Of a stretch of 64,000 bases of DNA, positions 43,497-52,687 are shown in pieces (position 1 is the first letter of the stretch; the number at the start of each line of letters is the position of its first letter). A model generated the notes under the pieces. The model was not told the DNA's origin. It saw only the letters and a list, made by a program, of their open reading frames with translations, and searched no databases. Made by a program: the position numbers and the translations under genes. Origin of the DNA: Vibrio splendidus (GTDB lineage Bacteria; Pseudomonadota; Gammaproteobacteria; Enterobacterales; Vibrionaceae); contig NZ_CP031055.1 in assembly GCF_003345295.1 (NCBI RefSeq), positions 2,790,001-2,854,000 on the forward strand, in the 5' to 3' direction.

Positions 43497-44012
43497 ATGC
43501 AACGCAAATTCCTACTGATACTTGGGTTACTTATGTTCCCATTTGTCAGCACAGCTCACGCTGAAACCACTCAGACTGACGAATCGGTATTAACACTCGA
43601 TTGGATTGACTTGATTCCAGAGTCAGAGCGAGCACAACTCGACTCATTTGGCATGCCGATGGTTAACCACGACAGTATGGACAAACCTCAACAATCGACA
43701 CTTGGCGCTGTTCGCCCAGAGCTGAATGGCAGCACAGTCAAGATTCCTGGCTTTGTGATTCCATTAGAAGGCGATGAGAACATGATCACTGAGTTTCTGC
43801 TGGTACCGTACTTTGGCGCATGTATTCACGTGCCACCGCCACCACCAAACCAAATCATCTACGTGAAGTTCCCTAAAGGTGCACCAATACAACAGTTATG
43901 GGATGTGATCTATTTAGTGGGTACGCTGAAAACCGAGTCAATAAGCCATGACTTGGCGCAAACTGGTTATCTTATTGAAGGTACTGCGATTGAAGAATAT
44001 GACGACATGTAG
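43497..44012 (+). CDS. DUF3299 periplasmic protein of the zinc operon
   Basis: The 171-residue protein has a signal peptide ending STAHA before ETTQ. The DUF3299 core follows: KIPGFVIPLEGDENMITEF, then FLLVPYFGACIHVPPPPPNQ (20 residues). The Cys-Ile-His-Val-Pro segment is a possible metal site. It is the last gene of the Zur operon; a role in zinc handling comes from context only. Confidence 0.8.
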   Translation: MQRKFLLILGLLMFPFVSTAHAETTQTDESVLTLDWIDLIPESERAQLDSFGMPMVNHDSMDKPQQSTLGAVRPELNGSTVKIPGFVIPLEGDENMITEFLLVPYFGACIHVPPPPPNQIIYVKFPKGAPIQQLWDVIYLVGTLKTESISHDLAQTGYLIEGTAIEEYDDM

Positions 44013-44363
44013 TCATTAGAAGGGTGGCTCAAGGATGAGCTGCCGTCACTGAACGAGCGAAATCATTCAATAACAGTTTAATAACGATTGTTTTATTCTA
44101 AATTACGCGATGTAATTAGATAAGTACGCTAGAACAGCGACATAAGTGGCGAGTAATAACCCTATACTAAGCTGTTTCTTCAGCTTGTTATCATTGACTT
44201 GATTCATAACTCCTCCTTGAGAATTACAACAAATTTAACATTTTATTATCATTAGCAAAAGTAAAATTTTGTTGAAACCTTCAACTCTGCACGCAAAATC
44301 TAGCCACCAATAAGATAAAGAGTTACATTTTAGACAGTTAAGTCGTCTCCTAACGGTACTCTT
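44013..44363. other. 351-bp region between the zinc operon and the TIGR03899 gene
   Basis: It contains the minus-strand small gene 44103-44207. Upstream of that gene, at 44238-44256, the minus strand reads GCTAATGATAATAAAATGT, which matches 12 of 19 positions of the Fur consensus, mainly its first half; this is weak. No terminator of the zinc operon was recognised. Confidence 0.5.
44103..44207 (-). CDS. Predicted 34-residue single-span membrane protein
   Basis: ATG at 44207 is preceded by AAGGAGGAGTT, a near-perfect ribosome site with good spacing. The protein starts MNQVNDNKLKKQ (charged, cytoplasmic side), continues with about 18 hydrophobic residues (IGLLLATYVAVLAYL), and ends SNYIA. This is the usual form of a bacterial small membrane protein. 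I do not recognise the family. Length, ribosome site and composition support expression; function is unknown. It is divergent from the TIGR03899 gene and convergent with the zinc operon. Confidence 0.65.
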   Translation of the reverse strand: MNQVNDNKLKKQLSIGLLLATYVAVLAYLSNYIA

Positions 44364-45272
44364 ATGTCAGAAACTAAACAGCCAGTGATCATTGAGCATG
44401 CTAGCGATACACAGCAAAAGCATGAGAAAAAGCCTCATATTGCCGACAGTGCAAGCAGAGTGCTGCACATCGCACAAAGCTTCGGCCTCGATTCCTTAAT
44501 TAGTCATAGTACAACGCCAAACGATAAAGCTGAGAGTACGCTTATCGAACGGGCACTATTACGAGAGAAAAAACGTAGAGAGCTTCGCCAAAAGAACCTA
44601 GAACAAATTCTAAAGTTGGCACACTCTTCATGTAAGGATGAAGCGGCTGGAGACCCTGATCAGGACTGGCTATACCGCTTCTTCGATATGGCACAAGAGA
44701 TCCACAATACATCGATGCAGAGGCTATGGGCTCAAGTACTGAAACGAGAAGTCACCAACCCAGGCTCGACGTCAATGAAGGCGCTTCAGATCTTAAAAGA
44801 CATGACACCAAAAGAAGCGCTCACCCTGCAAAGAGCCGCGTCACTGGGTTGTAGCTTTGGTAGTGATAACAGCAGGAAACTATTACTCGGCTTTAAATCC
44901 CATGCTGGAATCTTCAGCTTTGGCAAAAGGGACACCACCAACACCATCAACCTTGGTGGACACAACCTGCCCTACTCTAGTTTGCTCCACTTGATTGAAC
45001 TCGGGATTATTCTAGGAACAGAATTAGAATCTGGAGAGATTGATTTCGACCCAGCTCTACACCTAACTTATCAAGGTAAGGGCATGTCACTGGCACCGTT
45101 ATCAAAAGGCGTGAAGCTGGTTTACTATCGATTCAGCCCAACAGGCAATGAGCTTTGTACCTTGCTTGGCAACAAGCCAAACACGCAATATTACGACCAA
45201 CTGATTGCGCTATTGAGCCAGAAATTCACGGTTCAGACAGAAGTTAAAAGCAGCGTAAATTACACCGTCTAG
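44364..45272 (+). CDS. TIGR03899/DUF2806-like protein of unknown function
   Basis: The 302-residue protein has no signal peptide and no membrane segment. The central part DEAAGDPDQDWLYRFFDMAQ (20 residues) followed by EIHNTSMQRLWAQVLKREV matches my memory of the TIGR03899 family found in Vibrio and Shewanella and of the DUF2806 core. A basic coiled-coil-like segment REKKRRELRQKNLEQILKLA (20 residues) lies before it. DUF2806-type genes are sometimes found near defence loci, but nothing in this neighbourhood supports that here. It is a single-gene unit. Confidence 0.7.
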   Translation: MSETKQPVIIEHASDTQQKHEKKPHIADSASRVLHIAQSFGLDSLISHSTTPNDKAESTLIERALLREKKRRELRQKNLEQILKLAHSSCKDEAAGDPDQDWLYRFFDMAQEIHNTSMQRLWAQVLKREVTNPGSTSMKALQILKDMTPKEALTLQRAASLGCSFGSDNSRKLLLGFKSHAGIFSFGKRDTTNTINLGGHNLPYSSLLHLIELGIILGTELESGEIDFDPALHLTYQGKGMSLAPLSKGVKLVYYRFSPTGNELCTLLGNKPNTQYYDQLIALLSQKFTVQTEVKSSVNYTV

Positions 45273-45303
45273 ACACTCGACGGTGCAAAAAATAGACGGT
45301 GTA
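45261..45303 (+). repeat. 11-bp inverted repeat over the stop codon of the TIGR03899 gene
   Basis: TACACCGTCTA (45261-45271) and TAGACGGTGTA (45293-45303) are exact complements. A third, internal GACGGTG (from 45278) can pair with the same left arm, so two mutually exclusive hairpins are possible. No T run follows. Confidence 0.65.
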
Positions 45304-45367
45304 AAAGTGGAGTGTATTGAAAGGAATAAAGAGAATCTAGAGGATAGGTTTCTTGTCTCGGTAAACC

Positions 45368-45421
45368 AAGGCTGCACGACTTATCAGTCATAAATCAATA
45401 GATAAGTAAGTGCTCAGCCTT
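45368..45421 (-). repeat. Long imperfect inverted repeat downstream of cysC
   Basis: AAGGCTG, CAC and ACTTATC on one arm (45368-45385) pair with GATAAGT, GTG and CAGCCTT on the other (45401-45421), with two small bulges and a 15-base loop. It lies 16 bases beyond the cysC stop and may act as its transcript end. Confidence 0.6.
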
Positions 45422-45437
45422 AATCATACCAACGATC

Positions 45438-46058
45438 TCAATTGGCTAAAATATTACGCTTCTCTAACGCATCAATACACAGCTCGACCAATTCATCGAG
45501 TGTCTTCTCACCTGCGGGTAAATTAATCTCAGGGTTCTGAGGCGCTTCGTAAGCTGAACTAATACCAGTGAAGTTCGGGATCTCTCCAGCACGTGCTTTC
45601 TTATACAGGCCTTTAGGATCACGCTGCTCACAAACCTCAAGTGGCGTGTTCACAAACACCTCTAAAAACTCGCCTTCAGGTAGCAAGTCTCGCACTAACT
45701 GTCTTTCAGCTTGATGTGGGGAAATAAAAGCAGACAACACAATTAAGCCCGCATCTGCCATCAGCTTAGCGAGTTCACCAATACGACGGATATTCTCTCG
45801 GCGATCCTGCTCAGAGAAGCCAAGGTCGCTACATAACCCATGACGCACATTATCGCCATCCAATAGGTAAGTATGGTAACCAAGCTGTGCCAAGCGACTT
45901 TCTAATGCTCCAGCGACTGTCGACTTCCCAGAACCAGATAATCCCGTGAACCAGAGCACGGCTGGCTTTTGTGATTTCAGATCAGAGCGGAATGTTTTAT
46001 CAATCGAGTGTTGATGCCACACAACATTCTCATCTTTTGGTTTGAGTACTGCGGTCAT
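45438..46058 (-). CDS. cysC: Adenylyl-sulfate kinase
   Basis: CysC phosphorylates adenosine 5'-phosphosulfate to PAPS in sulfate assimilation. The 206-residue protein has Walker A GLSGSGKST at 39-47, LLDGDNVRHGLCSDLGFS and the FVNTPLEVCEQRDPKGLYKK (20 residues) motif. It is the last gene of the cysD-cysN-SLC13-cysC unit, 24 bases after the transporter gene. Confidence 0.96.
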   Translation of the reverse strand: MTAVLKPKDENVVWHQHSIDKTFRSDLKSQKPAVLWFTGLSGSGKSTVAGALESRLAQLGYHTYLLDGDNVRHGLCSDLGFSEQDRRENIRRIGELAKLMADAGLIVLSAFISPHQAERQLVRDLLPEGEFLEVFVNTPLEVCEQRDPKGLYKKARAGEIPNFTGISSAYEAPQNPEINLPAGEKTLDELVELCIDALEKRNILAN

Positions 46059-46082
46059 AATTAGTCCTTTAAATAAACAGCA

Positions 46083-47807
46083 TTAAAATGGGAAAAAATA
46101 AGGAATTAGGGTCAGCACCAAACCCGAATAAACAATCGAGATTGGGATGCCGATGCGCAGATAATCCGTAAGGTGGTAATTACCTACGCTATAAACAAGT
46201 AAGTTGGTTTGGTAGCCGTATGGCGAAATAAAACTGGCACTGGCACCAAACAGAACCGCCATAATAAACGGCATTGGATCGACGCCATAGCCGACGGCCA
46301 TGCTGTAGCCAATGGGAAATGAGAGTGCCGCTGCCGCATTATTGGTCACCAACTCAGTCAGGACCAGCGTCATGAAATAGGTCGCGACTAGCGCTCCAAA
46401 CACGCCCCAGCCATTAAAGGCCTCCATAAACATCAGCCCCATTCGCTCAGACAACCCAGATGAAATCATCAGTTGAGCAATAGAGAGTGCCGAACCAACG
46501 ATCACGACAATATCGACGGGGAAGCGGCGGCGAAGCTCACCAAGTTGTACTACACCAAATGCCACCAGCAATAATAAAAATCCCGCCAGCCCTTTAATAA
46601 TCGGGACTACATCAGCGAGCGATAACCCAATCACACTGGCAAAACCGAGCAACACAAACGTCGATTTATCGGCATCAAGCTTAGCGCTTGAGTCTAGGTC
46701 GTTCATCAACACAAACTCTTTATTGTGTTGTTGACGCTGTTCTTCAAAACGTTTTCCTGGAACCAAAATCAAGGTATCGCCAGCGGTTAACGTGATGTTT
46801 CCAAGGCCACCTTCAAGGCGTTCATGACCACGACGAATGGCAACCACAACCGCATCGAAGCGATCTCTGAACTGGCTGGTTTTGAGGGTTTTATTACAGA
46901 AACTTGCAGACGAACTGACTACGACCTCAACAAAGCTCTGGCCGTTCAGGTGGTGCTGACCAAACAGAGTTAGCCCTTGGATCTCTTGCAGTGTCGCAAC
47001 ACTCTCGACATCACCACAAAACAGTAGTCGATCACGAGCTTGAAGAATAAAATCAGGGTCAATAGACGCGGTTGTTTTACCGTCTCGAATCACTTCCGCC
47101 AAGAACAGTTTTCTCAATGCTCTGAGGTTATTCTCGCTAACGCTGCGGCCAACTAAAGGAGAACCAGGTTCCACTCTTGCTTCTAAAAAGTAAGGCAGAT
47201 CATCTTGAGATCCATCATCGTAGCTTGGTAGGAAGTAACTCAGCGGAATAAGGATCAACACACCACCGACCAACACCGCTAAACCGATCAAGGTCGGTGT
47301 GAAAAAGTTTAAACTTGGCAAACCCGCATCTTCAACAAAGCTATTGATGATCAAGTTGGTAGAGGTGCCGATCAATGTCAGCGTTCCACCTAAGATGGCA
47401 GCGTATGACAAAGGGATTAGCAGTTTAGATGGCGCATGCTGTTGATTACGTTTGATCGCCCCGATCAAAGAAACAACCACCGCCGTGTTATTAGTAAAAG
47501 AAGAAAGTAACGCTGTGGAAATACCCAACTTCGCAACCACGGTACCTAGCCTACCTTCAGAGATATTTCGGCTAACCCAACTGATTAAGCGAGTTTTCTC
47601 CAACGCACTTGATGCGAGGATAAGAAGAATTAAAGTCAGTAACGAGGAGTTAGTGAAGTTATTGGCTAAGCTCGACAAATCGATCATGCCAGCCATAAAA
47701 GCAATAAACGCCGCGCCAGCAAAGATAAAGCTTGGCTTAATACGGGTAACGAGCAGGCAAGTAATGATGCCGAGCAAAATCGCTAATACAAATCCTTGTT
47801 GCCACAT
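46083..47807 (-). CDS. SLC13-family transporter with two RCK_C (TrkA-C) domains, probable sulfate permease
   Basis: The 574-residue inner-membrane protein has an N-terminal membrane half, two cytoplasmic RCK_C domains in the middle (about residues 205-370; LFLAEVIRDGKTTASIDPDF, 20 residues, opens the first) and a C-terminal membrane half. The motifs SFTNNTAVVVSLIGAI and ELVTNNAAAALSFPIGYS mark the two inverted SLC13 substrate-binding sites. Position between cysN and cysC makes sulfate the probable substrate, and Na+ the probable coupling ion (inference). Confidence 0.88.
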   Translation of the reverse strand: MWQQGFVLAILLGIITCLLVTRIKPSFIFAGAAFIAFMAGMIDLSSLANNFTNSSLLTLILLILASSALEKTRLISWVSRNISEGRLGTVVAKLGISTALLSSFTNNTAVVVSLIGAIKRNQQHAPSKLLIPLSYAAILGGTLTLIGTSTNLIINSFVEDAGLPSLNFFTPTLIGLAVLVGGVLILIPLSYFLPSYDDGSQDDLPYFLEARVEPGSPLVGRSVSENNLRALRKLFLAEVIRDGKTTASIDPDFILQARDRLLFCGDVESVATLQEIQGLTLFGQHHLNGQSFVEVVVSSSASFCNKTLKTSQFRDRFDAVVVAIRRGHERLEGGLGNITLTAGDTLILVPGKRFEEQRQQHNKEFVLMNDLDSSAKLDADKSTFVLLGFASVIGLSLADVVPIIKGLAGFLLLLVAFGVVQLGELRRRFPVDIVVIVGSALSIAQLMISSGLSERMGLMFMEAFNGWGVFGALVATYFMTLVLTELVTNNAAAALSFPIGYSMAVGYGVDPMPFIMAVLFGASASFISPYGYQTNLLVYSVGNYHLTDYLRIGIPISIVYSGLVLTLIPYFFPF

Positions 47808-47872
47808 ATACCCGTCCTTTATGGCGGAAACGATGGGTTTCCGCCTGATTCAATAAGCTGTTACTTAGTCGT

Positions 47873-49303
47873 TTATGACTTCAGTAATTGGCTTAGATCT
47901 TTGGCATCCCAATGAGGGAAGTGCTTGCGTACCAATGCGTTGAACTCAAGTTCAAATGCAGAGAAGTTACCGACTTGCTGTTCAACAGAGTCCAAACGGT
48001 CTCGAATCAAACCAGCACCAACCGTCACGTTAGTTAGGCGGTCGATAACAATGAAACCACCGGTATCGGCACTCTCACGGTATTTATCCAGCGCGACAGT
48101 CTCGTTCAATGACCATTCACACAAACCAATACCATTCAGTGGCAACTCATCAACAGCGTAAGTCGACAAGTTGTTGATGTCATATTGGTGACGAACCGTT
48201 TCAACCTGACCGACGGTTTTCTTGCCTGCGATTTTGATGTCGTAGGCTTTGCCCGGTTGCAGTGGTTGCTCTGTCATCCATACGATGTCAGCCAATACAT
48301 GGTTAGTTGATTCAATTTGAGCATTTTCCAGCACAATCAAATCACCACGGCTGATATCGATTTCATCTTCAAGAGTCAGTGTTACTGCCAAGCCCGCTTG
48401 TGCTGATTCAAGTTCACCATCAAAAGTCACAATGCTTGCCACCTTAGAGGTTTTACCTGAAGGCAACGCCTTGATTTCATCACCCACGCTGACACGACCA
48501 GAAGCCACGGTGCCGGCAAAGCCACGGAAATCTAAGTTAGGACGATTGACATACTGCACAGGGAAACGGAATTCGCCCGCAGAACGTTTTTGGTCAATGT
48601 CGACGTTCTCTAACACTTCTAATAGAGATGGACCTTCAAACCATGCAAGCTCTTTACTTGGCGCTGCAACGTTAATGCCTTCAAGCGCGGAAACCGGCAG
48701 AATTTGAATGTTAGTTTCGCCTTCTAGGTTTTCAGCAAACTCTAGATACTGATCGCGAATCTCTTCAAAACGATCTTGCGAGTACTCGACGAGATCCATT
48801 TTGTTGACTGCGACGATGAAGTGCTTCAAACCAAGCAGGTTAGAAATAAACGAGTGACGACGTGTTTGATCCAGAACGCCCTTACGAGCATCAATTAAGA
48901 TCACCGCTAGATCACACGTTGAAGCGCCGGTTGCCATGTTGCGCGTGTACTGCTCATGCCCTGGGGTATCAGCAATAATGAATTTACGCTTTTGAGTCGA
49001 GAAGTAACGATAAGCCACATCGATAGTAATCCCTTGCTCACGCTCAGCCTGCAAGCCATCAACAAGCAGTGCTAAATCAGGCTTCTCACCTGTGGTACCC
49101 ACTCGTTGGCTATCAGAGTGAACCGCTGCTAGCTGATCTTCATAAATCTGTTTTGTATCATGGAGCAAGCGACCGATTAACGTACTTTTACCGTCATCTA
49201 CCGAGCCACAAGTTAAAAATCTAAGCATAGATTTATGCTGATGCTGACTTAGATAACCTTCAATCCCTAGTTCAGCCAATTCGGCTTCTACTGCACTATT
49301 CAT
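47873..49303 (-). CDS. cysN: Sulfate adenylyltransferase subunit 1 (GTPase)
   Basis: CysN is the GTPase subunit that drives ATP sulfurylase. The 476-residue protein resembles elongation factor Tu, with GSVDDGKST at 33-41, DTPGHEQY and NKMD. It lacks a fused CysC domain, which is encoded separately here. It starts 18 bases after cysD. Confidence 0.96.
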   Translation of the reverse strand: MNSAVEAELAELGIEGYLSQHQHKSMLRFLTCGSVDDGKSTLIGRLLHDTKQIYEDQLAAVHSDSQRVGTTGEKPDLALLVDGLQAEREQGITIDVAYRYFSTQKRKFIIADTPGHEQYTRNMATGASTCDLAVILIDARKGVLDQTRRHSFISNLLGLKHFIVAVNKMDLVEYSQDRFEEIRDQYLEFAENLEGETNIQILPVSALEGINVAAPSKELAWFEGPSLLEVLENVDIDQKRSAGEFRFPVQYVNRPNLDFRGFAGTVASGRVSVGDEIKALPSGKTSKVASIVTFDGELESAQAGLAVTLTLEDEIDISRGDLIVLENAQIESTNHVLADIVWMTEQPLQPGKAYDIKIAGKKTVGQVETVRHQYDINNLSTYAVDELPLNGIGLCEWSLNETVALDKYRESADTGGFIVIDRLTNVTVGAGLIRDRLDSVEQQVGNFSAFELEFNALVRKHFPHWDAKDLSQLLKS

Positions 49304-49321
49304 TTTTCTTTCCTTAGATTC

Positions 49322-50230
49322 TTAGAAATAACCTTGGCGCTTTTTCAGCTCCATAGAGCCCGACTGATCATGATCAATCGCTCGACCTTGACGCTCACTA
49401 GACGTCGCCACCAGCATCTCTTCAATAATGCCTGTTAGCGTATTCGCCTCAGATTCAACCGCTCCGGTTAATGGGTAACAGCCTAAAGTACGAAAACGAA
49501 CGCTTTTCTCTTCAATCACTTCACCTTCTTGCAGCTCCATACGGTCATCATCAACCATGATCAGCATGCCATCACGCTCAACCACAGGGCGTTTGTCTGA
49601 AAGGTAAAGTGGAACAATATCGATGCTCTCTAGGTAGATGTATTGCCAGATATCAAGCTCAGTCCAGTTAGATAGTGGGAAGACACGAATGCTTTCGCCC
49701 TTATTAACCTGACCGTTGTAGGTGTGCCAAAGCTCTGGACGCTGGTTTTTTGGATCCCACGTATGGTTCTTATCGCGGAAAGAATAAACACGTTCTTTCG
49801 CACGAGATTTTTCTTCATCACGACGCGCACCACCAAAAGCCGCATCGAACCCATACTTGTTTAACGCCTGCTTAAGGCCCTGTGTTTTCATGATGTCAGT
49901 GTGCTTCGAAGAACCATGTACAAATGGGCTACAACCCATCTCAATACCTTCTGGGTTCTTATGTACTAAAAGGTCGAAGCCGTACTTTTTAGCCGTACGA
50001 TCACGAAACTCAATCATCTCGCGGAATTTCCAATCCGTATCTACATGCAATAGCGGGAATGGAATCTTGCCTGGATAAAACGCTTTGCGAGCTAAATGAA
50101 GCATCACAGAAGAATCTTTTCCGATGGAGTACATCATCACTGGGTTATCAAACTCAGCCGCTACTTCACGGATAATATGAATACTTTCCGCTTCGAGCTG
50201 TTTTAGGTGGGTTAAACGTTCTTGGTCCAT
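49322..50230 (-). CDS. cysD: Sulfate adenylyltransferase subunit 2
   Basis: CysD forms APS from ATP and sulfate together with CysN. The 302-residue protein has the PP-loop MMYSIGKDSSVMLHLARKAF (20 residues), the GARRDEEKSRAKERVYSFR segment, and the C-terminal SGSMELKKRQGYF. It is the first gene of the minus-strand sulfate operon. Its promoter lies in the 450-bp region shared with cpdB. Confidence 0.97.
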   Translation of the reverse strand: MDQERLTHLKQLEAESIHIIREVAAEFDNPVMMYSIGKDSSVMLHLARKAFYPGKIPFPLLHVDTDWKFREMIEFRDRTAKKYGFDLLVHKNPEGIEMGCSPFVHGSSKHTDIMKTQGLKQALNKYGFDAAFGGARRDEEKSRAKERVYSFRDKNHTWDPKNQRPELWHTYNGQVNKGESIRVFPLSNWTELDIWQYIYLESIDIVPLYLSDKRPVVERDGMLIMVDDDRMELQEGEVIEEKSVRFRTLGCYPLTGAVESEANTLTGIIEEMLVATSSERQGRAIDHDQSGSMELKKRQGYF

Positions 50231-50680
50231 TTCAGTGCTTCCTTTAAGGCTCGCGTTACGAGCAATTCATTACTTGGTCTTGCCAAGCAAGGGATTTAAC
50301 TCATCCACTTGAGTGAATGGGAGTATTGGCACTAGAAGAAAACAGAAGCTTCGTTTTGAGCTATCCTTGCTATTCATCTGCCTGATACGTCCTTGATATA
50401 GGCATTATGACGAGCCTCTCATATTACTGGAAATTCTAAAATTTCATTTTTTATTCGAAAAGCTGATAAGGGATTGGATTTACCGATAAGCAGGTGAAAT
50501 GAATGGACTAATATTATCGATATCAGTTGCGCATCGATTGAGCAGCTTTGGGAGGCGTCTTGCAGAACACCATAAAGTAATCGATCTAAGTCACGAATTA
50601 ACATTCGTTGTAATCATTGTTTCATTCGGTTTTGTTACATTACGCAACGAATTTTCTACTATCCACTTTGGAGCTACAAA
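50231..50680. other. 450-bp divergent regulatory region between cysD and cpdB
   Basis: No gene is supported on either strand. The 8-bp inverted repeat ATTCGTTG (50603-50610) and CAACGAAT (50645-50652) lies ahead of cpdB. The cysD side is AT-rich and probably contains the CysB activation site, but no CysB motif could be defined. Confidence 0.5.
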
Positions 50681-52657
50681 ATGAAAGTTGCAATGAAACC
50701 TTTGTCATTAGCTGTACTTGCGGGTCTTGGTTTGACTTTAGCAGGCTGCACAACAACACCAGATACCGATGAAGTGATTAAATTACGTGTCGTAGAAACG
50801 ACGGATATCCATACCAACCTAATGGATTACGACTACTACAAAGACAAGCCATCGAAAAAAATTGGCTTAGCACGTACTGCAACTCTAGTAAAAGAAGCTC
50901 AAAGCGAAGTAACCAACAGCGTATTAGTTGATAACGGTGACTTGCTGCAAGGTAGCCCAATGGGTGACTACATGGCAGACAAAGGCATCGAAGCGGGCGA
51001 AGTTCACCCTGCATACAAAGCTATGAACCAACTAAGCTACGACGCTGCAAACCTAGGTAACCACGAATTCAACTACGGTCTTGAGTTCCTAGAAGAATCG
51101 ATCAACGACGCTGATTTCCCGTACATCAGTGCTAACGTTTACGACGCAGAAACCAAAGAACACTACTTCACGCCTTACATCATCAAGACGCACACGTTCA
51201 AAGATACTGCTGGCGTAGAGCACGAAGTAAAAGTGGGTTACATCGGTTTTGTTCCACCGCAAATCATGACGTGGGATAAGAAGAACCTTGAAGGTAAAGT
51301 GATCGCTCGCGATATCATTGAGACGGCTAACGAGTTAGTGCCTCAAATGAAAGCGGAAGGCGCTGAAGTTATCGTTGCTATCCCTCACTCAGGCGTATCA
51401 ACTGACCCGTACAAAAATGGCGAAGAGAACTCAACTTTCTACCTATCTGAAGTAGACGGCATTGATGCGATCGCATTCGGCCACTCTCACGCAGTGTTCC
51501 CAGGTAAAGGTTTTGATGACATTCAAGGCATCGACAACGAAACTGGCACAATGAACGGCGTTGCGGCGGTAATGCCTGGTCGTTGGGGTAGCCACGTTGG
51601 TGTTATGGATCTAACACTTGCACAAAAAGACGGTAAGTGGGAAGTTGTTAAAGGCCAATCAGAAGCGCGCCCTATCTACGACAAAATCGAGAAGAAATCT
51701 CTTGCTGCAGCTGATGAAGGTATCGTAACAGCATTAGAAAAAGACCACGCTGGTACTCGTGAGTTTGTTAACCAACCGATTGGCAAAGCAGACGATGTGA
51801 TGTACAGCTTCTTGTCTCTAGTACAAGACGATCCAACAGTTCAAATCGTTAACCTTGCACAGAAAGATTACGTTGAACAGTTCATCCAAGGTGACCCTGA
51901 CCTAGATGGTACGCCAGTACTTTCAGCGGCTGCACCATTCAAAGCCGGTGGCCGTAAGAATGATCCAGCGAACTTCACTGAAGTTGAATCTGGTCAACTG
52001 ACATTCCGTAACGCAGCTGACTTATACCTTTACCCGAACACACTAGTTGCGATGAAGGTAACAGGTCACGAAGTAAAAGAGTGGCTTGAGTGTTCTGCTG
52101 GTCAATTCAACCAAGTTGATGTTAACTCAACAGCACCACAACAGTTGATCGAGTGGGATAACTTCCGCACTTACAACTTCGATGTTATCGACGGTGTTGA
52201 TTACCAAATCGACGTAACTCAACCTGCGAAATACGATGCAAACTGTAAAGTCGTTAACCCTGACTCACAGCGTATTGTTGGCCTAACTTACCAAGGTAAG
52301 CCAATCGACATGAAGCAAGACTTCCTGATCGCAACCAACAACTACCGTGCATACAGCGCTAAGTTCCCAGGCACAGGTGAAGACTTCATCGCATTTGATG
52401 CACCAGATGAGAACCGTACTGTTCTTGCAAACTACATCTCTCGCGTAAGCAAAGAGCAAGGTCAAGTGAGCCCAAGCGCTGATAACAACTGGTCATTTGC
52501 GCCAATCAAAACGGATAACAAACTGGATATCCGCTTTGAAACATCTCCAAGCGACAAAGCGGCAGAGTTCATCAAAGAAAAGGGTCAATACCCGATGAAA
52601 CGTGTTGCGACTGACGATGTTGGTTTTGCTGTTTACCAGATTGACCTAACTAAATAG
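50681..52657 (+). CDS. cpdB: 2',3'-cyclic-nucleotide 2'-phosphodiesterase/3'-nucleotidase, lipoprotein form
   Basis: CpdB hydrolyses 2',3'-cyclic nucleotides and 3'-nucleotides outside the inner membrane, so that nucleosides can be taken up. The 658-residue protein has the metallophosphatase motifs ETTDIHTNL, LVDNGDLLQGSP, NLGNHEFNYG and FGHSHAVFPG, and a C-terminal 5'-nucleotidase domain. The N-terminus carries a lipobox ending LTLAGC (Cys23), so this version should be a lipoprotein; E. coli CpdB is a soluble periplasmic protein. It is divergent from cysD. Confidence 0.93.
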   Translation: MKVAMKPLSLAVLAGLGLTLAGCTTTPDTDEVIKLRVVETTDIHTNLMDYDYYKDKPSKKIGLARTATLVKEAQSEVTNSVLVDNGDLLQGSPMGDYMADKGIEAGEVHPAYKAMNQLSYDAANLGNHEFNYGLEFLEESINDADFPYISANVYDAETKEHYFTPYIIKTHTFKDTAGVEHEVKVGYIGFVPPQIMTWDKKNLEGKVIARDIIETANELVPQMKAEGAEVIVAIPHSGVSTDPYKNGEENSTFYLSEVDGIDAIAFGHSHAVFPGKGFDDIQGIDNETGTMNGVAAVMPGRWGSHVGVMDLTLAQKDGKWEVVKGQSEARPIYDKIEKKSLAAADEGIVTALEKDHAGTREFVNQPIGKADDVMYSFLSLVQDDPTVQIVNLAQKDYVEQFIQGDPDLDGTPVLSAAAPFKAGGRKNDPANFTEVESGQLTFRNAADLYLYPNTLVAMKVTGHEVKEWLECSAGQFNQVDVNSTAPQQLIEWDNFRTYNFDVIDGVDYQIDVTQPAKYDANCKVVNPDSQRIVGLTYQGKPIDMKQDFLIATNNYRAYSAKFPGTGEDFIAFDAPDENRTVLANYISRVSKEQGQVSPSADNNWSFAPIKTDNKLDIRFETSPSDKAAEFIKEKGQYPMKRVATDDVGFAVYQIDLTK

Positions 52658-52687
52658 ATTACCCAGTAATCCATAGTTAACGTTCTG

